64,000 nt of DNA from Cercospora beticola (taxonomy: Eukaryota; Ascomycota; Dothideomycetes; Mycosphaerellales; Mycosphaerellaceae), in assembly GCF_033473495.1 (NCBI RefSeq), contig NC_088936.1, forward strand, positions 930,001 through 994,000. Reading direction: 5' to 3'. Below are positions 36,201 to 46,219 of the stretch, one piece after another. A program made the translations under genes and the position numbers. The notes under the pieces are model-generated. The model saw only the letters and a program-made list of their open reading frames with translations, was not told the DNA's origin and ran no database searches. Every line of letters starts with the position of its first letter. Position 1 is the first letter of the stretch.

Positions 36201-37560
36201 CATTTCGTACTAGCCTAGAAGCTTAACGCTAAATACGTAGCTCGCCTATTTGTTAAATACGTTATATTATAGTATAGACTATACTAAACTATAGTAATCG
36301 ACAGAGGTACTAACTAGCTTTCGACGTTCTTTAAGAGAGTTAGTACGATCCTAGAAATTAAGTAGAAACTATCTATAGCGTTCTACTCCGAAACCGATAG
36401 ATAGTCTAAGAACTCTAATAAAGGACTAGAATAGTACCTTCGTTCGTTCTATAATTATACTTAGATAGACTAGGTAGATTTCCTACCTATAGCCGAGTTT
36501 GCGATTAATAACTACGCCTCTAAAGTTACGATAGTCTTACTATTCTTCGCTAACTATAGTTATAATCTACGCCTAGCTAGTAGTACTAACTTAGCTAATA
36601 CTAGAGCCGCGTATAGGGTAATTCTACTAGGCTAGCTCCGAATCGACTTCCTAGCTACTAATACGTACGGAACGCGGCTAAACTAGATCTACGAGTTTGT
36701 TCGATAGAATATATACTTAGTATAAGCGCTTTAAGCCGATAATACTAACTAATATAGGCTGCCTGCCCCTACTTACTAAGTCGGTAACCTTGTTTACGTT
36801 AGTACCGAGAATTAGTCGATATATAGACCTACTAAGAAACTCGACTTTAAATTCTCTAGGCCGTATAAAGTACTAGAAGTACTTCTACGTAACGCCTACC
36901 GCGTTAATCTGCTACCTAATATTTAGAAATACCTAGTCTTCTACTCTAACCTCTTACGCAAAGCCGATAACGATCTGCTACTAGGGCAAGACTCGCTAGT
37001 AGCCGGCCTACTACCGCCGATCGAAGTTATACGAGAAGATAGAATAGAGGAAGAATAGGAGGTTAAAGAGATTACTAATAGTACTATTCGGTAACTAGTA
37101 CGCGGACAATAGAGATAGCTAGACAGAGAGCCGAGGCTAATATTTAAGGTAAAATAGACGGGTTATACTAAGCTAACTTAGGAGCCTATAGAATCTCTTT
37201 AAGGTATATCTAAAGAACTAGTAGCGTTCTATACGAGGCAACTCGATAGTATATCTATATACTCTAACTCTAACTAGGCGATAGAAGTAAAGGAGTTTAG
37301 CGAACCTAGTAAGGATTAGCGTATTACTCCGAGCATAGAGGCGCGACGTATAATACGTTCGTCGGCTTTAGCCTCTATACGAGCAAGCACTACCTCGACT
37401 CTAGACTACGCTACGATACGGGCAAGCTGCTTTACGCTAAGGCTCTAAGAGGATTAGTAGGTACCTATACTAAGTTTAGACCTATATAGAAGCGCTAGTT
37501 CTTAGAGTAATACTTCTAGTACGAGTATACTAGTAGAGACTAGCAGTTGCCTAGTAGAGG
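33240..37560 (+). pseudogene. Gypsy-III pol (protease, RT, RNase H, integrase, chromodomain)
   Basis: The polyprotein includes RT PLFKRPYPI near 34195 and the catalytic box YLDNYLVFS at 34653-34679 (second Asp changed to Asn). RNase H begins ILEIDTSDFVIAI near 35120. The integrase core has DIAIDFIVDLL at about 36097-36125 and VIDRGTNQLSTFF at 36294-36335. The C-terminal PTKKLDFKFSRPYKVLEVL near 36830 is the usual GPF/Y region. A chromodomain-like segment RLIFKVK, one stop, TGYTKLT, one stop, EPIES lies at about 37134-37196. This is a third, distinct chromovirus family in the window. Confidence 0.9.
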
Positions 37561-37756
37561 CTAGCAACGAGCACGATATAGTAGACTACGCGTATAAGTA
37601 CTAGATAGGCTAAGTTAGCGATACGCCGGAATAGTAGGACTTAGATTAAGGAGTTTAGATTAGCAAACAAGGCGTTTAGTACGGCTAATAACAAGTTAGA
37701 GGTATTTCTAAGGCTCTAATTAGTTAACCTCTACCTCTAAGGACAGAGGTAGGTTT

Positions 37757-37768
37757 AGAGAGAGGTAG
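37757..37768 (+). promoter_or_regulatory. Polypurine tract of Gypsy-III
   Basis: AGAGAGAGGTAG lies directly before the right LTR, at the position and in the orientation expected of a plus-strand element. Confidence 0.7.
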
Positions 37769-37952
37769 TATTACGACCTCGCCTACGATATAGTAGTAAA
37801 CGGTCTTAACGGCACGTAACGCCGTATATATATCGCGGTACGGTACGTTCCGCGATACGCATTTCTTATATTTAGTCGCGCGTTCTCTCGCGCTCTCCTT
37901 AGATACCTTATCTTACGACTTCTATTCTACTACGATATTATATACTATTATA
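37769..37952 (+). repeat. 3' LTR of Gypsy-III (184 bp)
   Basis: Full-length match to 30807-30990 with transition differences only in the parts compared. Confidence 0.93.
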
Positions 37953-40810
37953 TATATAACCTTACTAAGCTTCGTTAGATCTATACCTATTAGAGAAATA
38001 GAGTAAGAAGCTATTATAAAGTAGGAAGCTATAGCGAATAACTCGAGAAATAGATATAGATTACTTCTAAGGAATACTATAATACTATTTATTAGTAGTA
38101 GAGGAAGTATTAGGAAGAGTTCTTAGACGATAGTAATAATATCTAGTAGATAGCGAAGTATATAAAGGCCGATACTAGCCTAGGCTTATTCTAGATTCTA
38201 CTTCTTATAAGAAGAGATAGGTCGATTATAAGTAGTAAGAGAGAGTAGGCGATCGAGTTACTATTAATATTCTTTTTATCTCTTCTATTTATAATTAAGA
38301 ATAAAGAGTAGCGAAAGTAGAGGAAGCTAGTCTATATACCTCTACTTACTATAGATAAAGTTAAATAAAGCATATTTATAGTATAGTTATAGAAAGTAGT
38401 AGAAGAGAATAAGCTACTAGTAGTAGAGTAGAAACGAGTATAGCTAGCTATAAAGAAGAGAGTCCTAATACTCTTTCGAATATTACTAAAAGAAGGAATA
38501 CTACTAGCCTAATAGAAGATAGCTAAGATTATTCTACTTAAGAAACCTAATAAAAGCAACTATATAGTAGCAAAGGTATAGCGACCTATTTCGCTACTTT
38601 CTATACTAAGTAAAGTTCTAGAGATAGTAGTAGTAGAAAGGATATTATATATAGTCGAGACTATAGGCCTCCTACTAATAAACTACTTCGGAGCTCGAAA
38701 GAGATAATTAGTAGTATAGGCGCTTCTTCTACTATAAGAATATATCTATAAGGTATAGTATAATAGGAAGATACTTAGCCTAATTAGCTTTAATATAAAA
38801 GGCATATATAATAGAATATATAAGAAAAGACTACTATAGCGACTCTAAGTAAAAGGTATCTCTATAACGCTAGTTAAATAGATCGATTCCTTCTACTTAG
38901 ACTAGTCGGCTATAATCGTAGTTAATAGCTAGATATTAGAGCGATAAGCGCTATAGTAAGTAGGATTACTATAGAGGTCGCTACTATTACTAGTCCTATT
39001 CCTTTTTTTTAATATAGACCTTATCTAGTATAAGATCGATAGTAATAGTAGTACTATAGTATTTATCGACGACTATATAGTATAGGTTATAGGCCTTTCT
39101 ATAGAGGTAAACTAAAGTAGAATCTAGGTAGTCGTCGACTAAGTAATAGAGTAGGAATAAAGAAATAGAGCTATCTTTAAAGATAATAAGATAGTATTTA
39201 TTTACTTTATATAAATACTATACCGAAGTAGTACTCGGCTAGTTCTAGTTAAAAGATAAGAAGTAGAGCTAGTAAATATTATAAAGATTCTAGAAGTAGT
39301 TATAGACTCGGAACTTTAATTTTAATAGTATATCGTATAAGTAGCTACTATAGGTCTTACTATAGTAATAGTACTAAAACGACTATAAGAGCTATTACTA
39401 TCTACCGCCTATAGGCTATTCGAGATAATAGTAGTACTAGTAGTCGACTACGTATTACTAGTATAGATATATAAGTATAAAGAGCGACTTATAGCTATAA
39501 TAAATCGAGTTTAAAGAATCGTAGTATAGGTAGTTATAAGCTACTTCTATATAGTAGTAAGAGAAGTAGCCGAAGCTAAAGTAAGTATATATATAGTCTA
39601 GTAACGATACGTAGCTAAAGCTGCGAGTATATAGGTCGATATCCTCTTACTACCTACGACTAATCTACTATCGAAACTTAGAGTTATACCGAGCCGGAGG
39701 TTCCGCTCTCTACTATAATAGATATTAACTATCTATAAGGTATCGATAAAAGATATAGAAAGTATCGCGCTATATATAATAGTACCTTAGTATCTATAAC
39801 TAAGAGTAGATATAAAAGAAATAGTAGAGGAAGTAGTAAATACTACTAAATAGAATATAGGTATCTATATTATAATAAGCTTCTTAGAGAGGAATAATAT
39901 TATTAGAGTAGGAGTCGTAATATAAAATACTAAGTAGAGAGAGCCTCTATCTACTATCGTCTTAACTATAGTATTAGTAAGGACCGAGTATAACCTATAT
40001 ATAGCTATCTTAATAGTAATAGTAGAAGGTCTTATATAAATACTCTAGTCTATAGTCTCGTAGAATATATATCTCTTCTTAGATAACTAAGTAGTACTAT
40101 AGGCTATATATAATCCTAGATACTAGTTAGAATAGGAGACTATATAATAGATCTATAAGAGTATAGAGACTCTATAGAGCTATAATACTATCCGGTTAGC
40201 GTAGTATTCTACTCCTAAGTTTAAGCTTAGCTAGAAAGTAAAAGAGGTAGTAAAAGCTATAATAGAGCTAGGTCGAATACTATAGTAGATCTAACTAGTA
40301 GCTAAGTCGACTATTACTAGCTACTTTAGAATAGTAATAAGGAAAAGATAGTAACTAATCGAAGGTATAGGAAAGTATATTCGACGAATCGATACTACTA
40401 TACTAGATCTATATATATAGATAATATATAATTACCTTAGAAGTAAATAAGCGAGTATATTAGTATAGCTCTAGATCGGAATATTATAACTAAATAGTTA
40501 CTTTTACTAGATAGGAGCTATAGAATTAGACTAGTACGTATATATATAAGTAAGTAAAACTATCGAGTATTTCTTATTCTAGTACTATCTATAGAATAAT
40601 CTCTAACTATAGATACTATAATATATAGATACTATAAGAGGTAATCTTTCCTTCTTTCTTAAAAGAAAAGTAGTATTAGATAATAAGAAGTAGAAATCTA
40701 TAATAGAAGTAGTCTTAGCGACTATCTAGTTCGTAATAGCTATAGGCTACCTCGAAAGTTTACTATATTAACTTTACTCTAGCTAGAAAACGGTTAACTA
40801 GAATATATAA
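37953..40810 (+). pseudogene. LINE-D ORF2, reverse transcriptase and RNase H part
   Basis: After Gypsy-III the LINE frame resumes. RT reads KIILLKKPNKSNYIVAKVQR near 38530, RPISLLSILSKVLEIVV, and NYFGARKRQ near 38680. The catalytic FIDDYIVQVIG lies at about 39061-39090, intact. An RNase H-like domain follows at about 39850-40260, reading DNQVVLQAIYNPR near 40090. Near 40560 the frame reads TIEYFLFQYYL, the H-x-F-L-F-x-C motif seen at the end of many Tad1/I-type LINEs, with His and Cys mutated to Tyr. Coding likeness fades by about 40810. A 3' untranslated region then runs to the TCTA repeat. Confidence 0.85.
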
Positions 40811-41129
40811 AGTATATAATACTAGTAACTTTATACCTATTTCTACTAACTATTTCCTTATAATATACTTTTATACTAATAGTAAGATATACTTTACTCG
40901 CTAAAAATAAAATAGTAAATACTTAGAGGAGTAGCTTTAAGAAAGCTTATAGAATACTAACCTAGTACGAGTCTCTAGTAATATAGAATAGAAGAACTAA
41001 AAGAATAGACTAAAGTAGAATAAACTAAATAGACTATTAGAAGTTTAGGAAGTTTTCGGGAAGCAAAAGCGATTACGTAATATCTATAGTAAGCTCTTTA
41101 GGTACTTAGCGCTAGGTAGAATAAACTCT

Positions 41130-41148
41130 ATCTATCTATCTATCTATA
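41130..41148 (+). repeat. TCTA repeat tail of LINE-D
   Basis: Five TCTA units followed by TATATATA mark the LINE-D 3' end, similar to the ATCT tails of LINE-A and LINE-B. Confidence 0.65.
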
Positions 41149-41324
41149 TATATAATCGCTAATACTACTATAGTATTTACTACTCTTTATCGACGTAAAT
41201 CTATTTATAACTCTCTCTACTTAACTTATACTATTCTACTATTATAAGGCCTATAAGTAGAGAATCGAATAGTAAGTTCTATAAGCTTTTATCTTTATAA
41301 CTTACTACTTATCTAGTAGAAGGC

Positions 41325-41690
41325 CTTAGGGAATTTAGAGTTTCTAGAAAAGTCCTATTAGGTATTTCTAGAAATTTAGAGTTCCTAGGAATTAGAAGTC
41401 TTTAGAAATTTAGAGTTCCTAGGAATAAGAAGTCTCTAGAAACTAGACGTCTCTAGAAATTTAGAGTCTCTATAAATAGAAAGTCTCTATAAATAGAAAG
41501 TCTCTAGGAATAGAAAGTCTCTAGGAATAGAAAGTCTCTAGAAGCTTAGGCTCTCTAGAAACCTAGGCTCTCTAGAAACCTAGACTCTCTAGGAATTTAA
41601 GCTTTCTAGAAAGAGAAAGTCTCTAGGAATTAGAAGTCTCTAGGAATTAGAAGTTCCTAGAAACTTAGAGTTCCTAGAATCTAGAGTTTA
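41325..41690. repeat. Minisatellite of about 19-20 bp degenerate units
   Basis: There are about 18 tandem units built on AGAAAGTCTCTAGGAAT, alternating with variants such as TTAGAGTTCCTAGGAAT and CCTAGGCTCTCTAGAAA. Neighbouring units are more alike than distant ones, the usual sign of local slippage or unequal exchange. It contains no CA or TG and no coding sequence. I see no spacer structure that would suggest CRISPR, and the context is eukaryotic. Confidence 0.8.
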
Positions 41691-42562
41691 ATTTTTATAG
41701 AGAATTCTAGTTTCTTTTAAATTTTAAGATTCTTAAAGAATAGACTACTATTATCTTTAGAAAGAATATTCGACTTTAGTTAATACTACTTTAAGATTAG
41801 CGCTCGTCGCTACTACTATTAAATACTCTCTTCTAACTAGCTAGCCGGAGTCGATTACTCTAGAGTAATAAGTATAAATTATAGGCGAACTTTTCGTAGT
41901 TAATATAGAGCTATAGTAGCGCTATATTTAGTAAGAATTTTTTACTCTAGAAGTATTACCGAAGTTATAAGTAAAGAGATAGGCTATAGAGGAGCTTCTA
42001 CTTAGTATTATAGCTAAGTTATAGTAACCTAAGCGAATATAACGATAGATAACTACTCTCTATTTTTCTACTATATATAAAAGTATAGATATACTCTATT
42101 TAGTATTTCTTTTCTCTATTAACTTCTATTACTTATATAGAAAGAAATCTCTATTATCTCGTAAGGATACTTTTATATAGTTACTTTAATACCTTATCTA
42201 TATAATAATAGTACGCGTATACGATTAGTAGATTTAGCTATTAACCTTACTATTAGTCTAAGTAGAAGTATAGTAAAGACCCGAACCTAATATTCTTTAT
42301 AAATAACTTAACTACTTACTTATATAGGCTTAGAGAGTAATAGGATACTCGTAGTATCTATACTACTAGCTTTACTAGCTACTCCGGCTTAGTAGCGCTT
42401 AGATACTTATACTATCTATAAGGTTAGCGATAGCCTCGTTTTCCTTAATAGAAAATAGACCTATAGCGTCTATTTAATATCGCTCTTCTCTAAGTACTAG
42501 TAGAAGTCTTATAATTACGCTTCTAGTTCGTTATAGTTAGAGTTTATATCGAGAGGAAATAA
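41691..42562. other. Unassigned RIP-mutated sequence
   Basis: AT-rich, CpG-retaining sequence with no motif that I recognise on either strand. It may be the far end of the ghost described at 43600-44576. Confidence 0.3.
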
Positions 42563-42782
42563 AAGAGTAAGGAAGATTTCGACTATAGTATTAGAGTTCT
42601 ATAGAAGCTCTCTATAAGAAGTAATAAGACTAGCGCTAACGTTAGCTAGAGAGAAGTTAGAGTAGCTTTTCTAAGAGTAAGGAAGATTTCGACTATAGTA
42701 TTAGAGTTCTATAGAAGCTCTCTATAAGAAGTAATAAGACTAGCGCTAACGTTAGCTAGAGAGAAGTTAGAGTAGCTTTTCT
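42563..42782. repeat. Perfect 110-bp tandem duplication
   Basis: 42563-42672 and 42673-42782 are identical over 110 bp, as far as I can compare base by base. The single-copy flanks are AAATA before and ATCTTC after. Identity inside mutated DNA means that the duplication is younger than the local RIP, or is an assembly or sequencing duplication. Confidence 0.9.
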
Positions 42783-43599
42783 ATCTTCTATAGATCGATA
42801 TTATTACCGAGCTTAACTATATCTATATAGTTAAGTAAGATATTTAGTATTAATATATCTCTATAAAAGACTCTTAGAATATAATAGAGATATATAAGGC
42901 TACGGAGTACCTATTACTAGTTAGCTAAAGAGGCTCTTAAGCTTACTAGATAAACGCTTCTATAAATAGATTACGATAATTTACGAGTCCTTATACTCGG
43001 AATTAATAGACTATAGATCGATATCTAGTAGAAATACTTACTTAAGAGATATATCTATTTCTTTATAGACGAAGGAAACTATACTCTTATAATAGAATAC
43101 TTAGAATAACGTAACGATATTATTATAAATCGGCTTAGCGACATTTCGAATAGCCTAATTAGTAGCTAGTACTTACTTTTTAATTATATATAAGGTATCT
43201 AGTCGTTCGTTTAGTAGTTATCTTCTCTAACTAAGAATTATAGCAGCTCTAGTAGCTCTCTAATTAGACGTATATTCTATACTCTTATAGAAATTCTACT
43301 ATAGTTTTCGGAAGAGGTATAGGCTATAGTCGAGAGCGATCTTTATTAGTACGAGAAACTAATTATACGTCTATAAATACTTATAAAGAGTCGGATCTAA
43401 ACTATATAGATCGTTATTTACTTTATATTTTAGTATATTAGGTACTAGACTTAGTATATCTATCTATAGAGCAGAGTATAAGATACTACTAAGTACTCTA
43501 AGGTTACTATACTATAGTTCTAGAAAAACGTCCTTAGGCCTTAGAATAGATACTATAAGTCCTCTAGTCTAGCTCTAACTATTTGCTAGTTATACTTTA
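42783..43599. other. Unassigned RIP-mutated sequence
   Basis: No recognisable motif. Composition is the same as ghost X1, which it adjoins. It is probably the downstream part of that minus-strand gene, but the frame was not established. Confidence 0.3.
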
Positions 43600-44576
43600 T
43601 ATACTACCTTATTCTCCTCGGAGTTATTATATCTGTTTTTAGACTATTCCTTAACGACCTTTTAAGCGAGTCGAGTAGAGCCTATAGATATCGTAATATT
43701 AATTCTTTAGCTAAAGTAATATTCCTATTCTTTTCTTCGTTCTTAATTAACTCTAGTAGGTCGATAACTATTAGCTATAGCCGATTAGCCTAGAGATCTT
43801 TATACTAAGAACGTTATATAAAAGCGTTATTATCTTCTATATAACGTTATACTATATAGTAAACTAGAAAGTAAAAGATACTACTCTAGATAGGATCGTT
43901 CTATTTAATATATACTAAGTTTTCTAAAGTTTTAAGCTACTTAGGCTTAACGTTTTTCCTAGTATCTTAAGTATTTAAAATATTATTTTAGGAATTTCGT
44001 ATAGGAAAGCTATAAGTATATTTTAGCGAGCTCTCTCTATATAAGTATTAGATCTTATTATAAGTTACTTAGTAGTAATTATCTTCGTTCTTCTCTACTT
44101 ACTACTAGTAATACTATTAGTCTAAGAATATTAGATTCTAAATATAAAGATAAATTATATTATAAGACCTAGTTATCTTTATATAAATATCGCTATTATC
44201 TTTCGAAGAACGCTTTCTAATTTAGAAAAAATAGCTTAAGAATATAGAGTATTAATATATAAGTATAGTAATCGAAGACGAGAATAGGTATATATAGAAG
44301 TAGTTCCTATAATCGATAGTTAATCTTATAGCGTAGCGCGAATAGTATATATATAATAATATAAGCTATACTAAGCGACTATATCTAGTAATAGTTCCCG
44401 AGCTTTAATAAGTAGTAAGGATTATACTATAGTCGAGTTATAAGATAGTAGAAGTCGAGTAGTATAAATCGTCTATAGTACTAGACGCTCGACCTACGTT
44501 ATATTATAAGGAGAATAGACGCGTTAACTCTAGAGTTAAGTACTCTTATAGAGCTCTAAAGTTAGAATAGGACTTC
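43600..44576 (-). pseudogene. Unknown minus-strand coding ghost X1
   Basis: Minus-strand reading gives IERARQNILIAFLYEIPKI near 44030 and YILNRTILSRVVSFTF near 43890, then YDIYRLYSTRLKGR near 43680, with only TAG/TAA stops. The family is not recognised. A diverged homologue, X2, lies at 52440-53545 in the same orientation. Shared blocks include the stretch around CTACTCTAGATAGGATCGT (43880 and 52499) and the end CTCTAGAGTTAAGTACT (44530 and 53490). Gypsy-I copy 2 inserted right at the end of the similarity (GATTA, 44577-44581). The two relatives imply a repeated gene family, which explains the RIP. Confidence 0.45.
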
Positions 44577-44581
44577 GATTA
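44577..44581. repeat. Left target-site duplication of Gypsy-I copy 2 (GATTA)
   Basis: GATTA precedes the left LTR and recurs at 51378-51382 after the right LTR. Confidence 0.88.
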
Positions 44582-44776
44582 TATAAGAGTAGAATATAGT
44601 AATATATTAAGCGCCTCTAGACTCTCTATCTAGAGATATTAAGAATAATTCTTACCTTCTTAGTTTATATACGTTCTATATACTTTTATCTTACGCTAAG
44701 TATAAGCGGTACTAGCCGTTATACCTTAACGCCTAATAAGCTACGCCTCTCGAGCTATATACCTCTAGCTCTTATA
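44582..44776 (-). repeat. 3' LTR of Gypsy-I copy 2 (195 bp)
   Basis: Matches 51183-51377 and the LTRs of copy 1, with more CpA and CpG sites lost. Confidence 0.93.
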
Positions 44777-45125
44777 ACTATCTCCTCTCTCTAATAGAGC
44801 TATCTTAGCTCGTAGAGGAGACTATATATTTCTATTATCTTAGTATAGTATCTAGTATATTCGTACTACTTCTTATATATATAGATATTAAGTCGAGCCT
44901 TAGTTTATAGCTAGTTGCTATATAGTAACTCTCTATAGTAACGAGCTTATTAATAGTATATACTATTAGCGCTTATACTATAAGGCGCCGGTATACTATA
45001 AATTCGTCGTATACCTCTCGCGTATTTTCTCTATTAACTATCTATATTTAGTAAGCTTTTTATATCCGACTCGTACTATATACTTAACTATCTAGTACTA
45101 CTCTCGTATACGACTCGTAAGTAAT

Positions 45126-46060
45126 ATACCTTCTAGAAGAGCTACTACTACTCTCGCTACTCCGGCTACTAACTATCTCTCTTATATAGTAGACGACCTA
45201 CCGAAAGTAGAGGACGACGATTACTAGCGTTACCTCCTATACCTTATAGACTATAAGTCGCGTAGTTCGTATATATATCGTATACTTCGAGTCTACTAAC
45301 TCCTTATATCTAGCCGTCGAGCTATACTATAATAGCGATATAAAGCTCGGCTAGTAGCTAAACTATATTTGCTATAGTAAGTCTAACTATAAGTATATTC
45401 GTATTACTAATCCGGACCTTATAAAGTAGACGTAGCGCGCGTACTACTACCGCTACCTACTACTTATAAGCAGGCGCCTCGCGCGCTACTAGTAGCTCTA
45501 CTACTACCTCGATAATATAGATAAGGCTATTACCTATACTCTTAAGCGCCTATAGAGTAACTCGGGTAAGTCTGCCGGCCTCTTCTCTATACTAAAGAAG
45601 GCTAGTAAGGCGCTAGCTACTAGTATACTCTCTACTAACGAGCTCGTAGCGATAAGTATAGGCCTTACTATCTAGCGTAGTATATTCGAGCTAGAGTACG
45701 AGATATATCTTATATCCTACTAGTCGCTTACTTCTCTTATATAGTACTAATTCGTATAATAGAAGCTCTATCTACTTAGCGCTTCTAGCGAGGCTCTAGA
45801 CCTCGCTATTGCCTCTATCTACTCTAGCTAGTCTACTTAGAATAAGAGCGAGCTCTCTAAGCTCGAGAAGGATAATAAGAAGAAAAGTAAGAAGGAGAAT
45901 AATAAGGCTATAGATAAGAGTATAGGTAGTAAGTAGCCTACGAGCCTTATACTCTTCTTCTACTAGACTCTTATAGTACTCTTATATCTCGCCGGCTCTA
46001 GGCTATATACTTCTATTACGTATAGTATACGCTATACCTATAAGTACTATAAATAAATAT
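45126..46060 (+). pseudogene. Antisense accessory ORF of Gypsy-I copy 2
   Basis: Collinear with 10981-12085 of copy 1 but without the 158-bp insertion. The start codon is ATA at 45126-45128. The tail is again Lys/Glu/Ser-rich (about 45865-45910). Presence in both independent insertions shows that the extra frame belongs to the Gypsy-I family and was not acquired by one copy. Confidence 0.5.
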
Positions 46061-46219
46061 CTTCTTTTCTTTTATAATATCTTAGTTTTCTAAGTTCTTA
46101 TATCTTAGTAGTTCTTATATCTTAGCAATACTTAGCGTTTAGAATTCTTAGAATTTTCTACTATTCTACTAACTACTAGTATAACTATTTCTTCTATAGT
46201 TTCGCCTTATATATAGGCT

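Larger units (their letters stand above)
30807..37952 (+). mobile_element. Gypsy-III: plus-strand Ty3/Gypsy chromovirus inside LINE-D, 7146 bp
   Basis: Two 184-bp LTRs (30807-30990 and 37769-37952) enclose gag-pol on the plus strand, with a polypurine tract before the right LTR. The flanks are low-complexity, with TATA at 30803-30806 and 37953-37956, so the target duplication is plausible but not diagnostic. LINE-D endonuclease lies to the left and LINE-D RT to the right, which proves nesting. CpG is well kept and scattered TG/CA survive, for example in the left LTR. This makes it one of the less mutated elements here. Confidence 0.93.
28450..41150 (+). mobile_element. LINE-D: second non-LTR family with RNase H, split by Gypsy-III
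   Basis: This plus-strand LINE is about 5.5 kb after removal of Gypsy-III (30807-37952). Its order is ORF1 with coiled coil and zinc knuckles, then ORF2 with endonuclease, RT and RNase H, ending in a TCTA repeat at about 41130-41148. RNase H downstream of RT places it with Tad1/I-type LINEs. It is clearly a different family from LINE-A (FIDDY rather than FIDNS box, CpG retained). The 5' boundary is approximate and no target duplication was found. It lies next to U1 and is read in the opposite direction. Confidence 0.85.

Noticed and set aside
41325..41690. Regular repeats resembling a CRISPR array
   Set aside because: The units are degenerate and directly adjacent, with no unique spacers, and the surroundings are fungal retroelements.
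42563..42782. Possible LTR pair or terminal repeats
   Set aside because: The two 110-bp copies are directly adjacent with nothing between them, so this is a tandem duplication and not element ends.
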